Assembly: GCA_013178165.1 (NCBI GenBank)
Contig: JABLXG010000005.1
Span: 124,001-188,000, forward strand
Reading direction: 5' to 3'
Source of the DNA: Anaerolineae bacterium
Lineage (GTDB): Bacteria > Chloroflexota > Anaerolineae > Aggregatilineales > Ch27
DNA length: 64,000 bases
Of this stretch, positions 45,451 to 54,117 are shown one piece after another. Made by a program: the position numbers and the translations under genes. The notes beneath the pieces are model-generated. The model made no database searches and was not told the origin of the DNA. It saw only the letters and a list, made by a program, of their open reading frames with translations. The first letter of the stretch is position 1; the number at the start of each line of letters is the position of its first letter.

Positions 45451-45903
45451 CTACCTGCTCGCGGCAGCCTCGCCCTCGTCCGGCACGTCATCCAGTGCCG
45501 CCGGGATGCGCTCTGCACCGAGCAAAGCCCGCGCCTCCGCCAGCGTGTCCACCAGGTGCACTCCCCGCGCATGAAGGCGCTGGATACGACTGAGGACAGC
45601 CAGAGTATGGCGGAGTAAGACAGGTCGGTAGGCTCCGACCACCACCACCAGGCCGGTCTGCGGCGGTAACTCCTGGTTGAGCTGGCGCAGGCTACGCAGC
45701 CAGTTGCCACCCGCCGCGACACGACCGCGGCGCAGGTCGACCAGCAAATCAACCGGATGCTCGACCGTCTGGGCCAGCCGAGCTGCCTCCAGCAGCGGCG
45801 CGATCCGCTCCTCGATGCTGATGCCGGTCCGTCCTGGCTCCAGGCTCAGATCCACCACCAGCAGCGTCCGCTCTTCGTCCAGCCAGCGTACGCGCTCGTC
45901 CAT
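45451..45903 (-). CDS. Small STAS/SpoIIAA-like protein of unknown function
   Basis: A 150-residue protein with alternating strands and helices. The pattern L-L-V-V-D-L-S-L, V-D-L-L-V-D-L-R-R-G and G-L-V-V-V-V-G-A resembles SpoIIAA/STAS-like domains, but no phosphorylated serine site is clear. GGAGG five bases before ATG 45903 supports the start. It is the last gene of a minus-strand operon. Function is not known. Confidence 0.65.
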   Translation of the reverse strand: MDERVRWLDEERTLLVVDLSLEPGRTGISIEERIAPLLEAARLAQTVEHPVDLLVDLRRGRVAAGGNWLRSLRQLNQELPPQTGLVVVVGAYRPVLLRHTLAVLSRIQRLHARGVHLVDTLAEARALLGAERIPAALDDVPDEGEAAASR

Positions 45904-45940
45904 CCATCCTGCCTCCCGGCCCGTGCTGCCAGCAGCATGT

Positions 45941-46528
45941 TTAGGCGCCTCCATCAGTGATTACGTACCGCATGATACACCGAAGCCGCGATCGGCGCGC
46001 TACCTCCACAAACCCGACCCGCTCAAAGGCAGAACACACGCCGCTGAACACCAGCGAGCGCGGATCAGAGCTTTCTTCCGGCAGAATGGGGTACGCCTCC
46101 ACGATCCGCGCGCCCTGGCTTGCCGCGTAGGCGACGGCGGCGCGGATGAGCGCGGTCATCAGGCCCTGGCGGCGGTACGCCCTGGCCACCACAAAGCACA
46201 CGATCGACCAGACTGGCTGCTCATCCACCCGCTTGAGGACGGGCGAACGATCCAGCACGGGGAACGCCTCCCGCGGGGCCACGCTGCACCAGCCAACCGG
46301 CCGTCCATCGCGGTAGGCCAGGATACCCGGTACCTGGCCGGAGTCAATGATAGCCTTGAGCGCCTGACGATTACCTTCCCTGTACTGGCGCTGGAAGTCC
46401 GCCCGCCTGATCCGCCACCACATGCACCAGCAGCCCTGCAGCGATCCCAGTTCCGCGAAGAGCGTTTGCAGGTCGTCCCACTCGGCGGCGGTCACCGGTC
46501 TGAATTCGAGCTGGCTTTCCTCAGGCAT
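45941..46528 (-). CDS. GNAT family N-acetyltransferase
   Basis: A 195-residue protein with the acetyl-CoA loop R-R-Q-G-L-M-T-A-L, an early C-W-C-M-W-W motif, and the end F-E-R-V-G-F-V-E-V. This subgroup is widespread and functionally obscure. It lies in an operon with the PPOX flavoprotein gene upstream (18 bp gap). Confidence 0.82.
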   Translation of the reverse strand: MPEESQLEFRPVTAAEWDDLQTLFAELGSLQGCWCMWWRIRRADFQRQYREGNRQALKAIIDSGQVPGILAYRDGRPVGWCSVAPREAFPVLDRSPVLKRVDEQPVWSIVCFVVARAYRRQGLMTALIRAAVAYAASQGARIVEAYPILPEESSDPRSLVFSGVCSAFERVGFVEVARRSRLRCIMRYVITDGGA

Positions 46529-46546
46529 GGCAGGGCCTTTCTCATC

Positions 46547-46945
46547 TCAGTCGCTGCCCTCCCCTGGCGGCGTGATCTCCAGGAAGGTGCGTTGCGCGGC
46601 ACGCCTGCGCAGACGATCGGGCAGGGTTAAGAGCGTCCACTGCAGGCCGTACTTGGCCTTGAGCGCCGCTTCCGCCGCGCCGTATTCCGCCGGCGTCAGC
46701 AGGCGCGCCCATCCCTCCAGCGCCGGGCCGAGTGTCTGGCCGCTGAAGGTACAGGGGGCCACCGTCACCCGCGCGGTGTGGCGGATGCGCTTAACCTTGC
46801 CCGCGTCAGGGTCGGTAGTCACGTACAGGCGGCCGCCAACCTCGGCGAACCAGACCGGCGTCGCAACGGCCACCCCTGTGCGGCGGAAGGTCGTCAGGCT
46901 GATGAACTGGTGGCCCTGCAGGCTGCTGAAATAGTCGACCATCAT
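46547..46945 (-). CDS. PPOX-class F420-dependent flavoprotein
   Basis: A 132-residue split-barrel protein beginning Y-F-S-S-L-Q-G-H-Q-F-I-S-L-T-T-F-R-R-T-G, with P-V-W-F and the D-P-D-A-G-K-V-K-R-I loop characteristic of F420-dependent PPOX proteins (TIGR03666 type). F420 synthesis genes are not in view. ATG 46945 is preferred to an upstream GTG because the site GGTGG is well spaced. Confidence 0.78.
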   Translation of the reverse strand: MMVDYFSSLQGHQFISLTTFRRTGVAVATPVWFAEVGGRLYVTTDPDAGKVKRIRHTARVTVAPCTFSGQTLGPALEGWARLLTPAEYGAAEAALKAKYGLQWTLLTLPDRLRRRAAQRTFLEITPPGEGSD

Positions 46946-46962
46946 CGTCTGTACCACCTTGC

Positions 46963-47970
46963 TCAGGAAGCAGGATCGACGCCCGTCGCAGCCTGATAAG
47001 CCGCGATCAGGCGATCCATCTGCGCATTAACCCGCTCGTCCACGCGCAGGCGGGCAGGATCAGCCTGGAACCAGGCCAGCGTCTCCCGCACCCCCAGATG
47101 AAACGGGATCGTGGCGGTGTACTCCGGAACCAGGCGCTTGATTCTGCTGTTGTCAAAGATCACGCTATGGGCCTTATCCCCCAGCAGGCCCGCGCCGATT
47201 TCCGGCTCCAGCCGGGCGATGAAATCCGACGGCATATGGACGATCTTCGGCTCGACCCCCAGCGCTTGCGCCAGGGTGGTGTAAATCTGGTTCCAGGTCA
47301 GCACCTGATCGGAGGTGATGTGGAAAGCCTGGCCGATGGCCTGCGGATGGCCCAGCAGCGGCACAAAGGCTTTGGCGAAATCCCGCGAGTGAGTGACCAC
47401 CCACAGCGACGTGCCATCGCCGTGGACAATAATCGGCGCGCCGCGCAGCAGACGGTCGGGCAGGGTGTAGGTATCCCAGCCGCCGATGGCGATCGGGAAG
47501 TTGGAGTCATAGGTGTGGGAGGGGCGCACAATGGTGATGGGGAAGCCCTCCTCCCGGTAGGCGCGCATCAGGCGCTCCTCACAGGCGATCTTGTTACGGG
47601 AGTATTGCCAGAACGGGTTGTAGAGCGGGGTGGCCTCGGTGATGATCGGGCTGGCGGGCGGCTTCTGGTAGGCTGAGGCCGAACTGATGAACACGTACTG
47701 CCCGACTTTGCCGCGGAACAGGCCCAGGTCGCGTTCGATATCCGCCTCGGTGAAAGCGATCCAGTCCACCACTGCGTCGAAGCGGTGGCCTTCCAGCGCA
47801 CGGGCGGCCTCCGTCGGGCGGGTAATGTCAGCAGTGAGCGTGGTCACGCCGGGCAGGCTGACGCCGCGCTGGCCGCGATTGAGGTGGTAGAGGTCGATGC
47901 CGCGCTCCACCGCCAGACGGCTGACCGCGGTGCTGATCTTGCCTGTGCCGCCGATGAACAAGACTTTCAT
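46963..47970 (-). CDS. NAD-dependent epimerase/dehydratase-like protein (atypical SDR)
   Basis: The 335-residue protein begins V-L-F-I-G-G-T-G-K-I-S, the Rossmann dinucleotide site G-x-x-G-x-x-G. In place of the usual YxxxK there is Y-S-R-N-K-I-A-C, which preserves the Y-x-x-x-K spacing. It resembles atypical SDRs (CSP41/sugar epimerase branch). GGAGGAG before ATG 47970 gives the start; the frame is open further upstream. It sits between PGI/PMI and PPOX genes and may act on sugars. Confidence 0.85.
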   Translation of the reverse strand: MKVLFIGGTGKISTAVSRLAVERGIDLYHLNRGQRGVSLPGVTTLTADITRPTEAARALEGHRFDAVVDWIAFTEADIERDLGLFRGKVGQYVFISSASAYQKPPASPIITEATPLYNPFWQYSRNKIACEERLMRAYREEGFPITIVRPSHTYDSNFPIAIGGWDTYTLPDRLLRGAPIIVHGDGTSLWVVTHSRDFAKAFVPLLGHPQAIGQAFHITSDQVLTWNQIYTTLAQALGVEPKIVHMPSDFIARLEPEIGAGLLGDKAHSVIFDNSRIKRLVPEYTATIPFHLGVRETLAWFQADPARLRVDERVNAQMDRLIAAYQAATGVDPAS

Positions 47971-48046
47971 ACGCTTCTCTCCTCCGGAAAAAGCCGGCGA
48001 TTCGTCGCGGCGCGGGGCGCAGCATGTTGCACCCCTGCCTGCCCCG

Positions 48047-49126
48047 CTACCCCGCCCGCGCCAGACCAGCTTTGAGATTCTCGATCTGTGGCACCGGCGT
48101 CGGATCGACCTCGTTGAGCATGGCCAGGTAGAAGCTCGTGTAGTCGCCGAACTGGGTGGCGCTGAGCATCTGGGCCAGGCGGCTTTGCCCGCGAGCAACA
48201 AACGTATCCGTGTTGATGCCCTGTTGCAGGAACAGGCGGTAAGTCAGGTCATGGCGCAGGGCAACGCGGGGATGATCGTAGCTGGAGCGGAGCAACATGC
48301 AGAAAATCTGCTCCAGGCCACGCTCCGGCAGTTCTGTGCCAGCCACGCCGTTGTGATTCTGCTCCGGCAACTCGTCGAATTCGGCCCAGTTCTTGGCGTT
48401 CTCGTTGATCTGGCCCTTCCAGCGGCGGGCGACTGGGGCCATGATCCCGCTGCCTATGATCAGGCCGATCCGCCCGCAGAACTGCCCGGCGTAACGCTTT
48501 GGCCCGTTGCGCTCGGCAGGTACCTCCGGGCCGAAGGCCCCCCGTTCCTGGCGCAGCAGAGCGACAGCCTCGGCCACGTCATTAGCCAGATCGGCGGCCA
48601 GCCCCAGCCGGTCCGCCAGCCCAACCAGCAGCCCGAAGCTCCAGCCCAGGGCAGCGCGCGGCTGGCTACTGTAGGTGAACTGCCACAGCGGCACGCCATC
48701 CGCCGCCGCGCGGGCGGCCAGTTCCCCGCCGGTGGTGATGGCCAGCCGCCGGACTCCACGTCGCCCGGCATCGGCGTAGGCGGCCAGTGTTTCTTCCGTG
48801 TTGCCGCTGTTGCTGCTGGCGATCACCAGCACCTCGCTGCCGGAGACATAAGCCGGCAGGTCGTAGCCGCGGATGACGAGGATCGGCACCGGGCTGGCGT
48901 GGGCTACCAGCGCGGCCAGGTAATCACCGCCGATGGCGCTGCCGCCCATGCCGCTGAGGACGATCAGGCGCGGGTGGCGGTAGTCTTCCGGCAGCGGCAG
49001 ATCATGGGCCGCCGCCCAGGCATGTTCCACCTGGTCGGGCAGGGCGTGAATGTGGCTTAGCATGGCCTGCGGATCGAGCGCGGCGAAGCGCTCAGGGGCA
49101 TCCAGAAGCATCGGGCTTTCTCCCAT
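48047..49126 (-). CDS. Bifunctional phosphoglucose/phosphomannose isomerase
   Basis: The 359-residue protein has a SIS-fold N-terminus with S-G-M-G-G-S-A-I-G-G and the sugar-phosphate motif S-S-N-S-G-N-T-E-E-T. It matches the archaeal/Chloroflexota bifunctional PGI/PMI, which interconverts fructose-6-P with both glucose-6-P and mannose-6-P. A beta-mannosidase gene lies 27 kb away. It heads the minus-strand operon with the epimerase. Confidence 0.9.
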   Translation of the reverse strand: MGESPMLLDAPERFAALDPQAMLSHIHALPDQVEHAWAAAHDLPLPEDYRHPRLIVLSGMGGSAIGGDYLAALVAHASPVPILVIRGYDLPAYVSGSEVLVIASSNSGNTEETLAAYADAGRRGVRRLAITTGGELAARAAADGVPLWQFTYSSQPRAALGWSFGLLVGLADRLGLAADLANDVAEAVALLRQERGAFGPEVPAERNGPKRYAGQFCGRIGLIIGSGIMAPVARRWKGQINENAKNWAEFDELPEQNHNGVAGTELPERGLEQIFCMLLRSSYDHPRVALRHDLTYRLFLQQGINTDTFVARGQSRLAQMLSATQFGDYTSFYLAMLNEVDPTPVPQIENLKAGLARAG

Positions 49127-49217
49127 CGCTCATGAGACATTGCGCTGAAAGCATTGTAGCGCGAAGCGTCCCGCGCTGCCCGCATAAGCGGATGGCAATG
49201 GGCGGGCAAAAGGGGAA

Positions 49218-49244
49218 GGGCCAGGCCTGGGGATGGCCTGGCCC
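49218..49244 (-). terminator. Terminator downstream of the MMPL gene
   Basis: GGGCCAGGCC (49218-49227) and GGCCTGGCCC (49235-49244) make a perfect 10-bp stem, followed on the minus strand by TTCCCCTTTT. Confidence 0.65.
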
Positions 49245-49315
49245 CCGCGCTCAGGGCAAGCCCAGCGGGGGCGACGGCAACGCCGCCGCTTGCCCTGCCC
49301 CCTATTCCCGGCTCT

Positions 49316-51922
49316 TCACCGATCCCCGCTGGCCGGCGCGTGGCTGGCCCCGGCCTTCCTCCCTGCCGGGACACGCGGCGCTTTGCCCGGCCACCAGTTC
49401 CAGCGGTCCAGCAGTACAGCGATCGCCGGTACCAGCGCTGTGCGGATCACAAACGTGTCCAGCAGCACGCCCACCGCGACGGCAAAGCCCAGTTGCTTGA
49501 GGCCGGTCACTGACCCGGCCAGCATCGCCGCGAACGTCCCGGCCATGATCAGCCCGGCGGAGGTGATGATCGGGCCGGTGGCGGCGACAGCGCGGTGTAC
49601 GCCCTCGCGCATCCCGTGTTGCGCCGCTTCTTCCTTGACCCGCCCCATCAGGAAGATGTTGTAGTCCATCCCCAGCGCGATCAACATGCTGAACATGAAG
49701 AAGGGCACCCACCAGGTCAGAGCATCCACGCCGAAGACCAGGCTGGAGAACAGGCGGGTGATGCCCATGGTAGCCCCGTAACTGAGCAGGATGGTCAGGA
49801 TCAGGTAGAGCGGGCTGATCAGCGCCCGCAGCAAGACCACCAGCACAATCAGGATGCCCAGTAGCACCAGCGAGAACGAGCGCAGCATATCGCGTTCCAT
49901 GGTGTCACGCAGATCGGTGGTCACCACCGGCACGCCCGAAACGGCGGCTTCCCCGCCGGGCAGCATGTCGCGCAGGGTATGCACCAGGGTGGTCACTTCG
50001 TCGCCATACGGGTTATCCCGCGGGATGACTTCAAAGCGGGCCGCCGTGCGATCGGCGGATAGGTAGCGACCCAGGAAGCTATCGAGCAGACCCTCGGTAT
50101 CCAGCCCGGCGCTCGCGCCGGCGATCGCGGCGCTTAGCTCCGCCGGTAGTTCATCCGGCAGGTAGTAGACACCCTCCAGGTCCGGTGAAGCGGCCAGCGC
50201 GGCCAGATGGGCCTGTAACGTCTCCAGCGCCGGGCTGATCCGGCCGGTAAGCGCCGCCACCGGCAGCCCGGCAAGCGTCTGGCGCAGGCCCTGCATGTCC
50301 GCGTTCTCGGCCAGCGCGGGGGCGCGTTCCTGCACAGCGTCCAGATAGGCAGCAACGGTCGGCAGCAGGCTCAAGGCCAGTTGCAGGTTCTGCGGCGTCA
50401 GGGCGTCGGCGGGCAGCCCGCCTTCCCCTGCCTCCGCCAGCAGTGATGCTGCCGCGCCAAACTGGGCGCGGACTGACGCGATATTCGTCAGCAGCCCGCT
50501 GTCACGGCCCAGCGGCGCGGACAGGCTGCGCACATCGGCAACGCCATCCAGTGCTAGCAGGGTTTGCGTCCAACGATCGATCTCGGCCAGCGCGGAATCG
50601 GGATCAAGTCCAGCGACAACCACCGTGAGCGGCTGGATGGTTCCGCCGCCCATATGCCGCTCCAGCGCCTCAAAGCCCCGGCGTGCTTCATTCGTGGCGA
50701 CGAGATCGGAGAGCATGTTATAGGTGGTGCGCTGGCCGGTAGCGTAGAGTGCCAGCGGGCCGAGCACAGCGACCAGCAGCAAAATCGCCTGTACCGGATG
50801 CTCCGAGACGCGCAGGGAGACCCATTCGTACAGGCGGCTATCCCCGCGATGATGGGCTTTGCCCGGCCAGAAGGCGCGTGCGCCGAGCGTCGCCAGCAGG
50901 GCCGGTGTGAGCGTCAGGCCGGTCAACAGCATGACCACCACGCTGATCGCCAGCGCCGGGCCGGTGGTATTGAACAGCCCCATTTCCGCGAAGATCATAG
51001 CCACAAAGCCCACGATCACCGTCCCGGCGCTGCTGGTGATGGTCTCGCCCACGCGGTGCACCGTGCGGATGGTGGCTTCGGCGGCCTGGTCGTCGTCGGC
51101 CATCTCCTCGCGGAAGCGGCTGATCAGGAACAGGCAATAATCCGTCCCTGCGCCAAACAGGACGACGATCATCATCACATTGGCGTAGATGGTGATGGTG
51201 AGGACGTTAGCCCCCAGCCAGCCGACGATCCCGCGGCTGATCAGGTAGGCGATGGTCACCGTCAGCAGCGGCAACAGCGGGCTGACCGGCGAGCGGTAGA
51301 CCAGCAACAGGAGCAACACCACCAGGACAATCGTCACGCCCAGCGTGCGGTCGACGCTTTCCAGTGCACCGGTGGCGTAGCCGGAGAAAATCGGCGAATT
51401 GCCGGTCAGGTAAACCTGGAAGCCGTCTGTTTCCAGCGTGGCCATATGCGCTTTGATGCGCTCCAGCAATTCCCTGGTCTCATCTTCCAGCACGCCAGTC
51501 TGAAAGTCCACCATCATAATTGCCAGGCGGTCATCCGGCGCGATCAGGCTGTCGGCCAGCAGGGGGACGCCCTGCGCCGGGGAAGTCACACCCGTGATTC
51601 CTGCCGGGCCATCCAGCTGCATCAACCAGGCGGTCAGTTCCACGATGTAGTTCCAGGCCGCTCCCTCGCGGACACTGCTGCCTTCCGGCGTCTCAACCGC
51701 GATCACGGCGCTGCCGCCCATGTCCTGGTCAGGGAAGTGCTCGTGAGCCAGGGCATAGGCGCGCACAAAGGGGGCGCTGGCCGGCAGAAAGTCAGTCGTG
51801 GTGCTACTGGCGACCTGCTCCAGGGGCGGGGCGATCAGTGTGACCAGCGCGGCCAGGGCGATCCAGCCGATGATGATCGGCCAGCGGTAATGGGCAGCAA
51901 AACGTCCGATGAATTCAAACAT
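49316..51922 (-). CDS. MMPL/RND-type membrane transporter
   Basis: The 868-residue protein has two copies of a 5-6 helix membrane block (about 175-360 and 665-840), each preceded by a large extracytoplasmic domain. Family features include G-A-G-T-D-Y-C-L-F-L and, in the second half, G-M-D-Y-N-I-F-L. It should export lipids, drugs or hydrophobic compounds using proton motive force. A TetR gene lies 33 bp upstream on the same strand and probably controls it. Confidence 0.93.
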   Translation of the reverse strand: MFEFIGRFAAHYRWPIIIGWIALAALVTLIAPPLEQVASSTTTDFLPASAPFVRAYALAHEHFPDQDMGGSAVIAVETPEGSSVREGAAWNYIVELTAWLMQLDGPAGITGVTSPAQGVPLLADSLIAPDDRLAIMMVDFQTGVLEDETRELLERIKAHMATLETDGFQVYLTGNSPIFSGYATGALESVDRTLGVTIVLVVLLLLLVYRSPVSPLLPLLTVTIAYLISRGIVGWLGANVLTITIYANVMMIVVLFGAGTDYCLFLISRFREEMADDDQAAEATIRTVHRVGETITSSAGTVIVGFVAMIFAEMGLFNTTGPALAISVVVMLLTGLTLTPALLATLGARAFWPGKAHHRGDSRLYEWVSLRVSEHPVQAILLLVAVLGPLALYATGQRTTYNMLSDLVATNEARRGFEALERHMGGGTIQPLTVVVAGLDPDSALAEIDRWTQTLLALDGVADVRSLSAPLGRDSGLLTNIASVRAQFGAAASLLAEAGEGGLPADALTPQNLQLALSLLPTVAAYLDAVQERAPALAENADMQGLRQTLAGLPVAALTGRISPALETLQAHLAALAASPDLEGVYYLPDELPAELSAAIAGASAGLDTEGLLDSFLGRYLSADRTAARFEVIPRDNPYGDEVTTLVHTLRDMLPGGEAAVSGVPVVTTDLRDTMERDMLRSFSLVLLGILIVLVVLLRALISPLYLILTILLSYGATMGITRLFSSLVFGVDALTWWVPFFMFSMLIALGMDYNIFLMGRVKEEAAQHGMREGVHRAVAATGPIITSAGLIMAGTFAAMLAGSVTGLKQLGFAVAVGVLLDTFVIRTALVPAIAVLLDRWNWWPGKAPRVPAGRKAGASHAPASGDR

Positions 51923-51955
51923 GCCTGGGCTTCTCCTGATGAATAGGGTGAGGGA

Positions 51956-52567
51956 TCAGGCGGACGAGGTCGGCAGGGAATCGGGCAGGACACCCCGCGT
52001 CAGCAGGCGATACAGGATGGCAGCCATGGCCTCCGGCGAAAGGCCGTGATCGTCCTCGATCCACCACAGCCCAACCTGCACGCCGGCCCCGGTGATAAAA
52101 CGGGCCAGCAGGTCTGGCGGAAGGGACAGGGGACGGTCAGGGGCGATCTGGCCGCGGATGATCTCCTCCACCGCATTGGAGAAATATTCCAGCGCCGTCA
52201 TCTGCAGTTCGGCGGAAGCCTGGCGGCCAAGCATGATCCGGAACAGATCGCGGTTCTCCGCTGCATGGCGAAACACGACGCGCAGCGCCTCTTCCATGCT
52301 GTCCACCGGGCGAGGACTGGCGCCAAGCGCCTCGGTCAGGCGGGCGCGCAGGGCCGCAAACCCTTCCAGGATCAGAGTGCGCGTCAGGTCTTCTTTGTCG
52401 CGGAAGTGCAGGTAAAAGGTGCCCTTGCTGACATCAGCGGCCTCGGTGATATCCAGCACGCCGGTGGCCTCGTAGCCGCGCCGGGCGATTTCCTGGCGGG
52501 CGGCGTCGAGCAACTTGCGGCGGGTATGCAGCTTGCGGCGCTCATGCCGGGTGAGCCGTGTCTTCAT
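51956..52567 (-). CDS. TetR family transcriptional regulator
   Basis: The 203-residue protein has an N-terminal helix-turn-helix (I-A-R-R-G-Y-E-A-T-G-V-L-D-I, then A-D-V-S-K-G-T-F-Y-L-H-F) in residues about 22-65, followed by a helical ligand domain. It is likely a repressor of itself and the MMPL gene 33 bp downstream, induced by the exported compound. Confidence 0.93.
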   Translation of the reverse strand: MKTRLTRHERRKLHTRRKLLDAARQEIARRGYEATGVLDITEAADVSKGTFYLHFRDKEDLTRTLILEGFAALRARLTEALGASPRPVDSMEEALRVVFRHAAENRDLFRIMLGRQASAELQMTALEYFSNAVEEIIRGQIAPDRPLSLPPDLLARFITGAGVQVGLWWIEDDHGLSPEAMAAILYRLLTRGVLPDSLPTSSA

Positions 52568-52617
52568 GCGGCTGTGCCTTCCCCGCGCCGGATAGCGCGC
52601 TGATCGCCCTGCTGATG

Positions 52618-52660
52618 ATTATACATGCCGTTCAATTATGGGAATATCGTATATCAATTG
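52618..52660 (-). promoter_or_regulatory. TetR promoter with candidate operator
   Basis: A perfect minus-strand TATAAT (52618-52623) lies upstream of the TetR gene. The AT-rich segment next to it holds an inverted repeat CAATT-N18-AATTG around a near-palindrome ATAT-C-GTATAT, overlapping the -35 region. Confidence 0.45.
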
Positions 52661-52829
52661 GAGATGCCTGGCAAGTGCCAGGATGGTGTAAACATGCCGT
52701 GCGCTGGAGATGGCAGCGCCGGGGCTGGCTATGCTCAGGGGGAGCTTATCAGCCACCTGCTGCTGGCGGGCAGACGGTGTGCTATTCCGGCGAGCGGAGC
52801 ACCTGCTGCCAGTATTGCCGGGAAGTCAG

Positions 52830-53249
52830 CTACTTCTGACCCAGCAGGCGCAGGTGGTCGGTTTTGATGCAGCGATCCATGACCAGCGGCATACCCACGG
52901 TTTCCGCAACAGCAGCGGCTTCGGCGCTGATTACGCCAAGCTGGCCCCACACCGCCCCCGCGCCAACCGCTGCCGCCGCCGCCACCACATCGGCCAGGTG
53001 TTCGGCGCGGCGAAAGACGTTGACGATGTCAATCTTCTCCGGCACAGCGGACAGCGAGGGGTAGCTGGTCTCGCCGTCAATCTCGCTCACCGTTGGATTG
53101 ACCGGGATGACGCGGTAACCGGCTCGTCGCAGGTAAGCCGCGATCTGGTAGCTGGTGCGTTCCGGGTCATCGGAATGGCCGACGACCGCGATCACGCGGG
53201 CGTTCTGGAGCAGATCGCGCAGATCAGGGTCACTGGTGAGCACAGACAT
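52830..53249 (-). CDS. CoA-binding (YccU-like) protein
   Basis: The 139-residue protein has a Rossmann fold with V-I-A-V-V-G-H-S and the Y-R-V-I-P-V-N-P core, typical of CoA_binding_2 proteins, ending in V-M-D-R-C-I-K-T-D-H. AAGGAG eight bases before ATG 53249 sets the start. Its metabolic role in bacteria is poorly known. A long structured leader and an extended -10 precede it. Confidence 0.88.
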   Translation of the reverse strand: MSVLTSDPDLRDLLQNARVIAVVGHSDDPERTSYQIAAYLRRAGYRVIPVNPTVSEIDGETSYPSLSAVPEKIDIVNVFRRAEHLADVVAAAAAVGAGAVWGQLGVISAEAAAVAETVGMPLVMDRCIKTDHLRLLGQK

Positions 53250-53279
53250 GAAGTATCTCCTTACCACAACAAGCAACTG

Positions 53280-53470
53280 CCGCCAGCAGGCATGGACAGG
53301 AACCACGACAGGGCGATACAGGCAGGCGACAGCCCCTGACTTCCGGCGCTGGCCGCGAGGGCGGTGATGGCACTTTGTTGAACGTAGCGTAGAGTCAGGG
53401 GGCGAAAACCCGCCACCTCAGTGATGACCCGGCGGCTCCCGTGTTCTATATGAGATGGAGTATAGCAGAT
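53280..53470 (-). promoter_or_regulatory. Promoter and structured leader of the CoA-binding gene
   Basis: TGC-TATACT (minus strand, -10 at 53459-53464) starts a leader of about 200 bases. GCCGCC can pair with GGTGGC, and the same GGTGGC region can instead form a GGCG-GGTTTT-CGCC hairpin. The two are mutually exclusive, which would suit attenuation or ligand control. The GGTGG-then-GGGTTTTCGCCC order recalls a T-box, but other T-box elements are not seen. No gene lies in 53250-53667 apart from this. Confidence 0.4.
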
Positions 53471-53667
53471 GTCCGGCCTACTGGCGCGAGAATGACCTGG
53501 CCGCCAGTGCTGTAGAAACTGGCATCCTCAGCCCTGGCGAGAAAGGACGACAGAGCAGCACGGTTATCCCCGGCAATGGGAACCTGCCGCAACGCGCCGG
53601 TGCTTTTTGCGTATAGCTCTTAAGAGTGGTGCGTGTAACGGCGTACATACCAGAGGAGTAGAGGAAT

Positions 53668-53829
53668 ATGGGTTGTGGGCGCGCTATTCTGTGCATCATC
53701 CTGCCGCCGTTGGCGGTGTTGGATCGCGGTTGTGGGACGGTATTGATCGTTTTTGCGCTGACGCTGGCCGGGTGGGTGCCGGGGGCTATCGCGGCGCTAC
53801 TGCTCAACTACCTGGCTGAAAACAGCTAA
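53668..53829 (+). CDS. Pmp3/YqaE-family small membrane protein
   Basis: A 53-residue protein with AGAGGAG upstream of ATG 53668. It has two hydrophobic helices, the first with the family motif I-I-L-P-P-L-A-V, then a G-W-V-P-G-A-I turn leading into the second. Pmp3 (YqaE) proteins are induced by stress and influence membrane potential in other organisms. A palindrome CTCTTAAGAG lies at 53617-53626, and a clear terminator follows the gene. Confidence 0.85.
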   Translation: MGCGRAILCIILPPLAVLDRGCGTVLIVFALTLAGWVPGAIAALLLNYLAENS

Positions 53830-53884
53830 TGGTCGGGGGCAGGCGCTGGCGCCTGTGACTCCCACCAAACCAGTCTTTGAGCAG

Positions 53885-53914
53885 CCCTGTTCCTGGCCTG
53901 GAGCAGGGTTTTTT
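53885..53914 (+). terminator. Intrinsic terminator of the Pmp3-like gene
   Basis: CCCTGTTCC and GGAGCAGGG (one mismatch) flank a 6-base loop and are followed by T6. Confidence 0.85.
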
Positions 53915-53976
53915 GTTGCCCGGCGCTGGCGATCCGCGCCGCTCGGGATCGGTGCCGGTTTCTCAGCGAAAGCTCA

Positions 53977-54004
53977 TTGACTTTCCCGACAAACAGTGTA
54001 GAAT
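53977..54004 (+). promoter_or_regulatory. Promoter of the TspO-like gene
   Basis: TTGACT (53977-53982), 16 bases and TAGAAT (53999-54004). The leader to ATG 54118 is AT-rich. Confidence 0.75.
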
Positions 54005-54117
54005 ATTTCCAGTCAAAACCTGTTCAATAAATAGACATTAAAGGTAGATATTTTCGCTTATCTTACGGCTGGCAAGCCGTTACGCAGCACCCTGCTGCAA
54101 CCAATGGAGAAACTGAC

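Noticed and set aside
50564-51946. Plus-strand open frame of 460 codons
   Set aside because: Antisense to the MMPL gene. Its Gln/Arg/His/Asp-rich product is a frame shadow.
53280-53440. T-box riboswitch before the CoA-binding gene
   Set aside because: Only a GGTGG-like piece and a GGGTTTTCGCCC-like hairpin occur. The AGGGTGGNACCGCG box and specifier loop are absent, and the gene is not an aminoacyl-tRNA or amino-acid gene.
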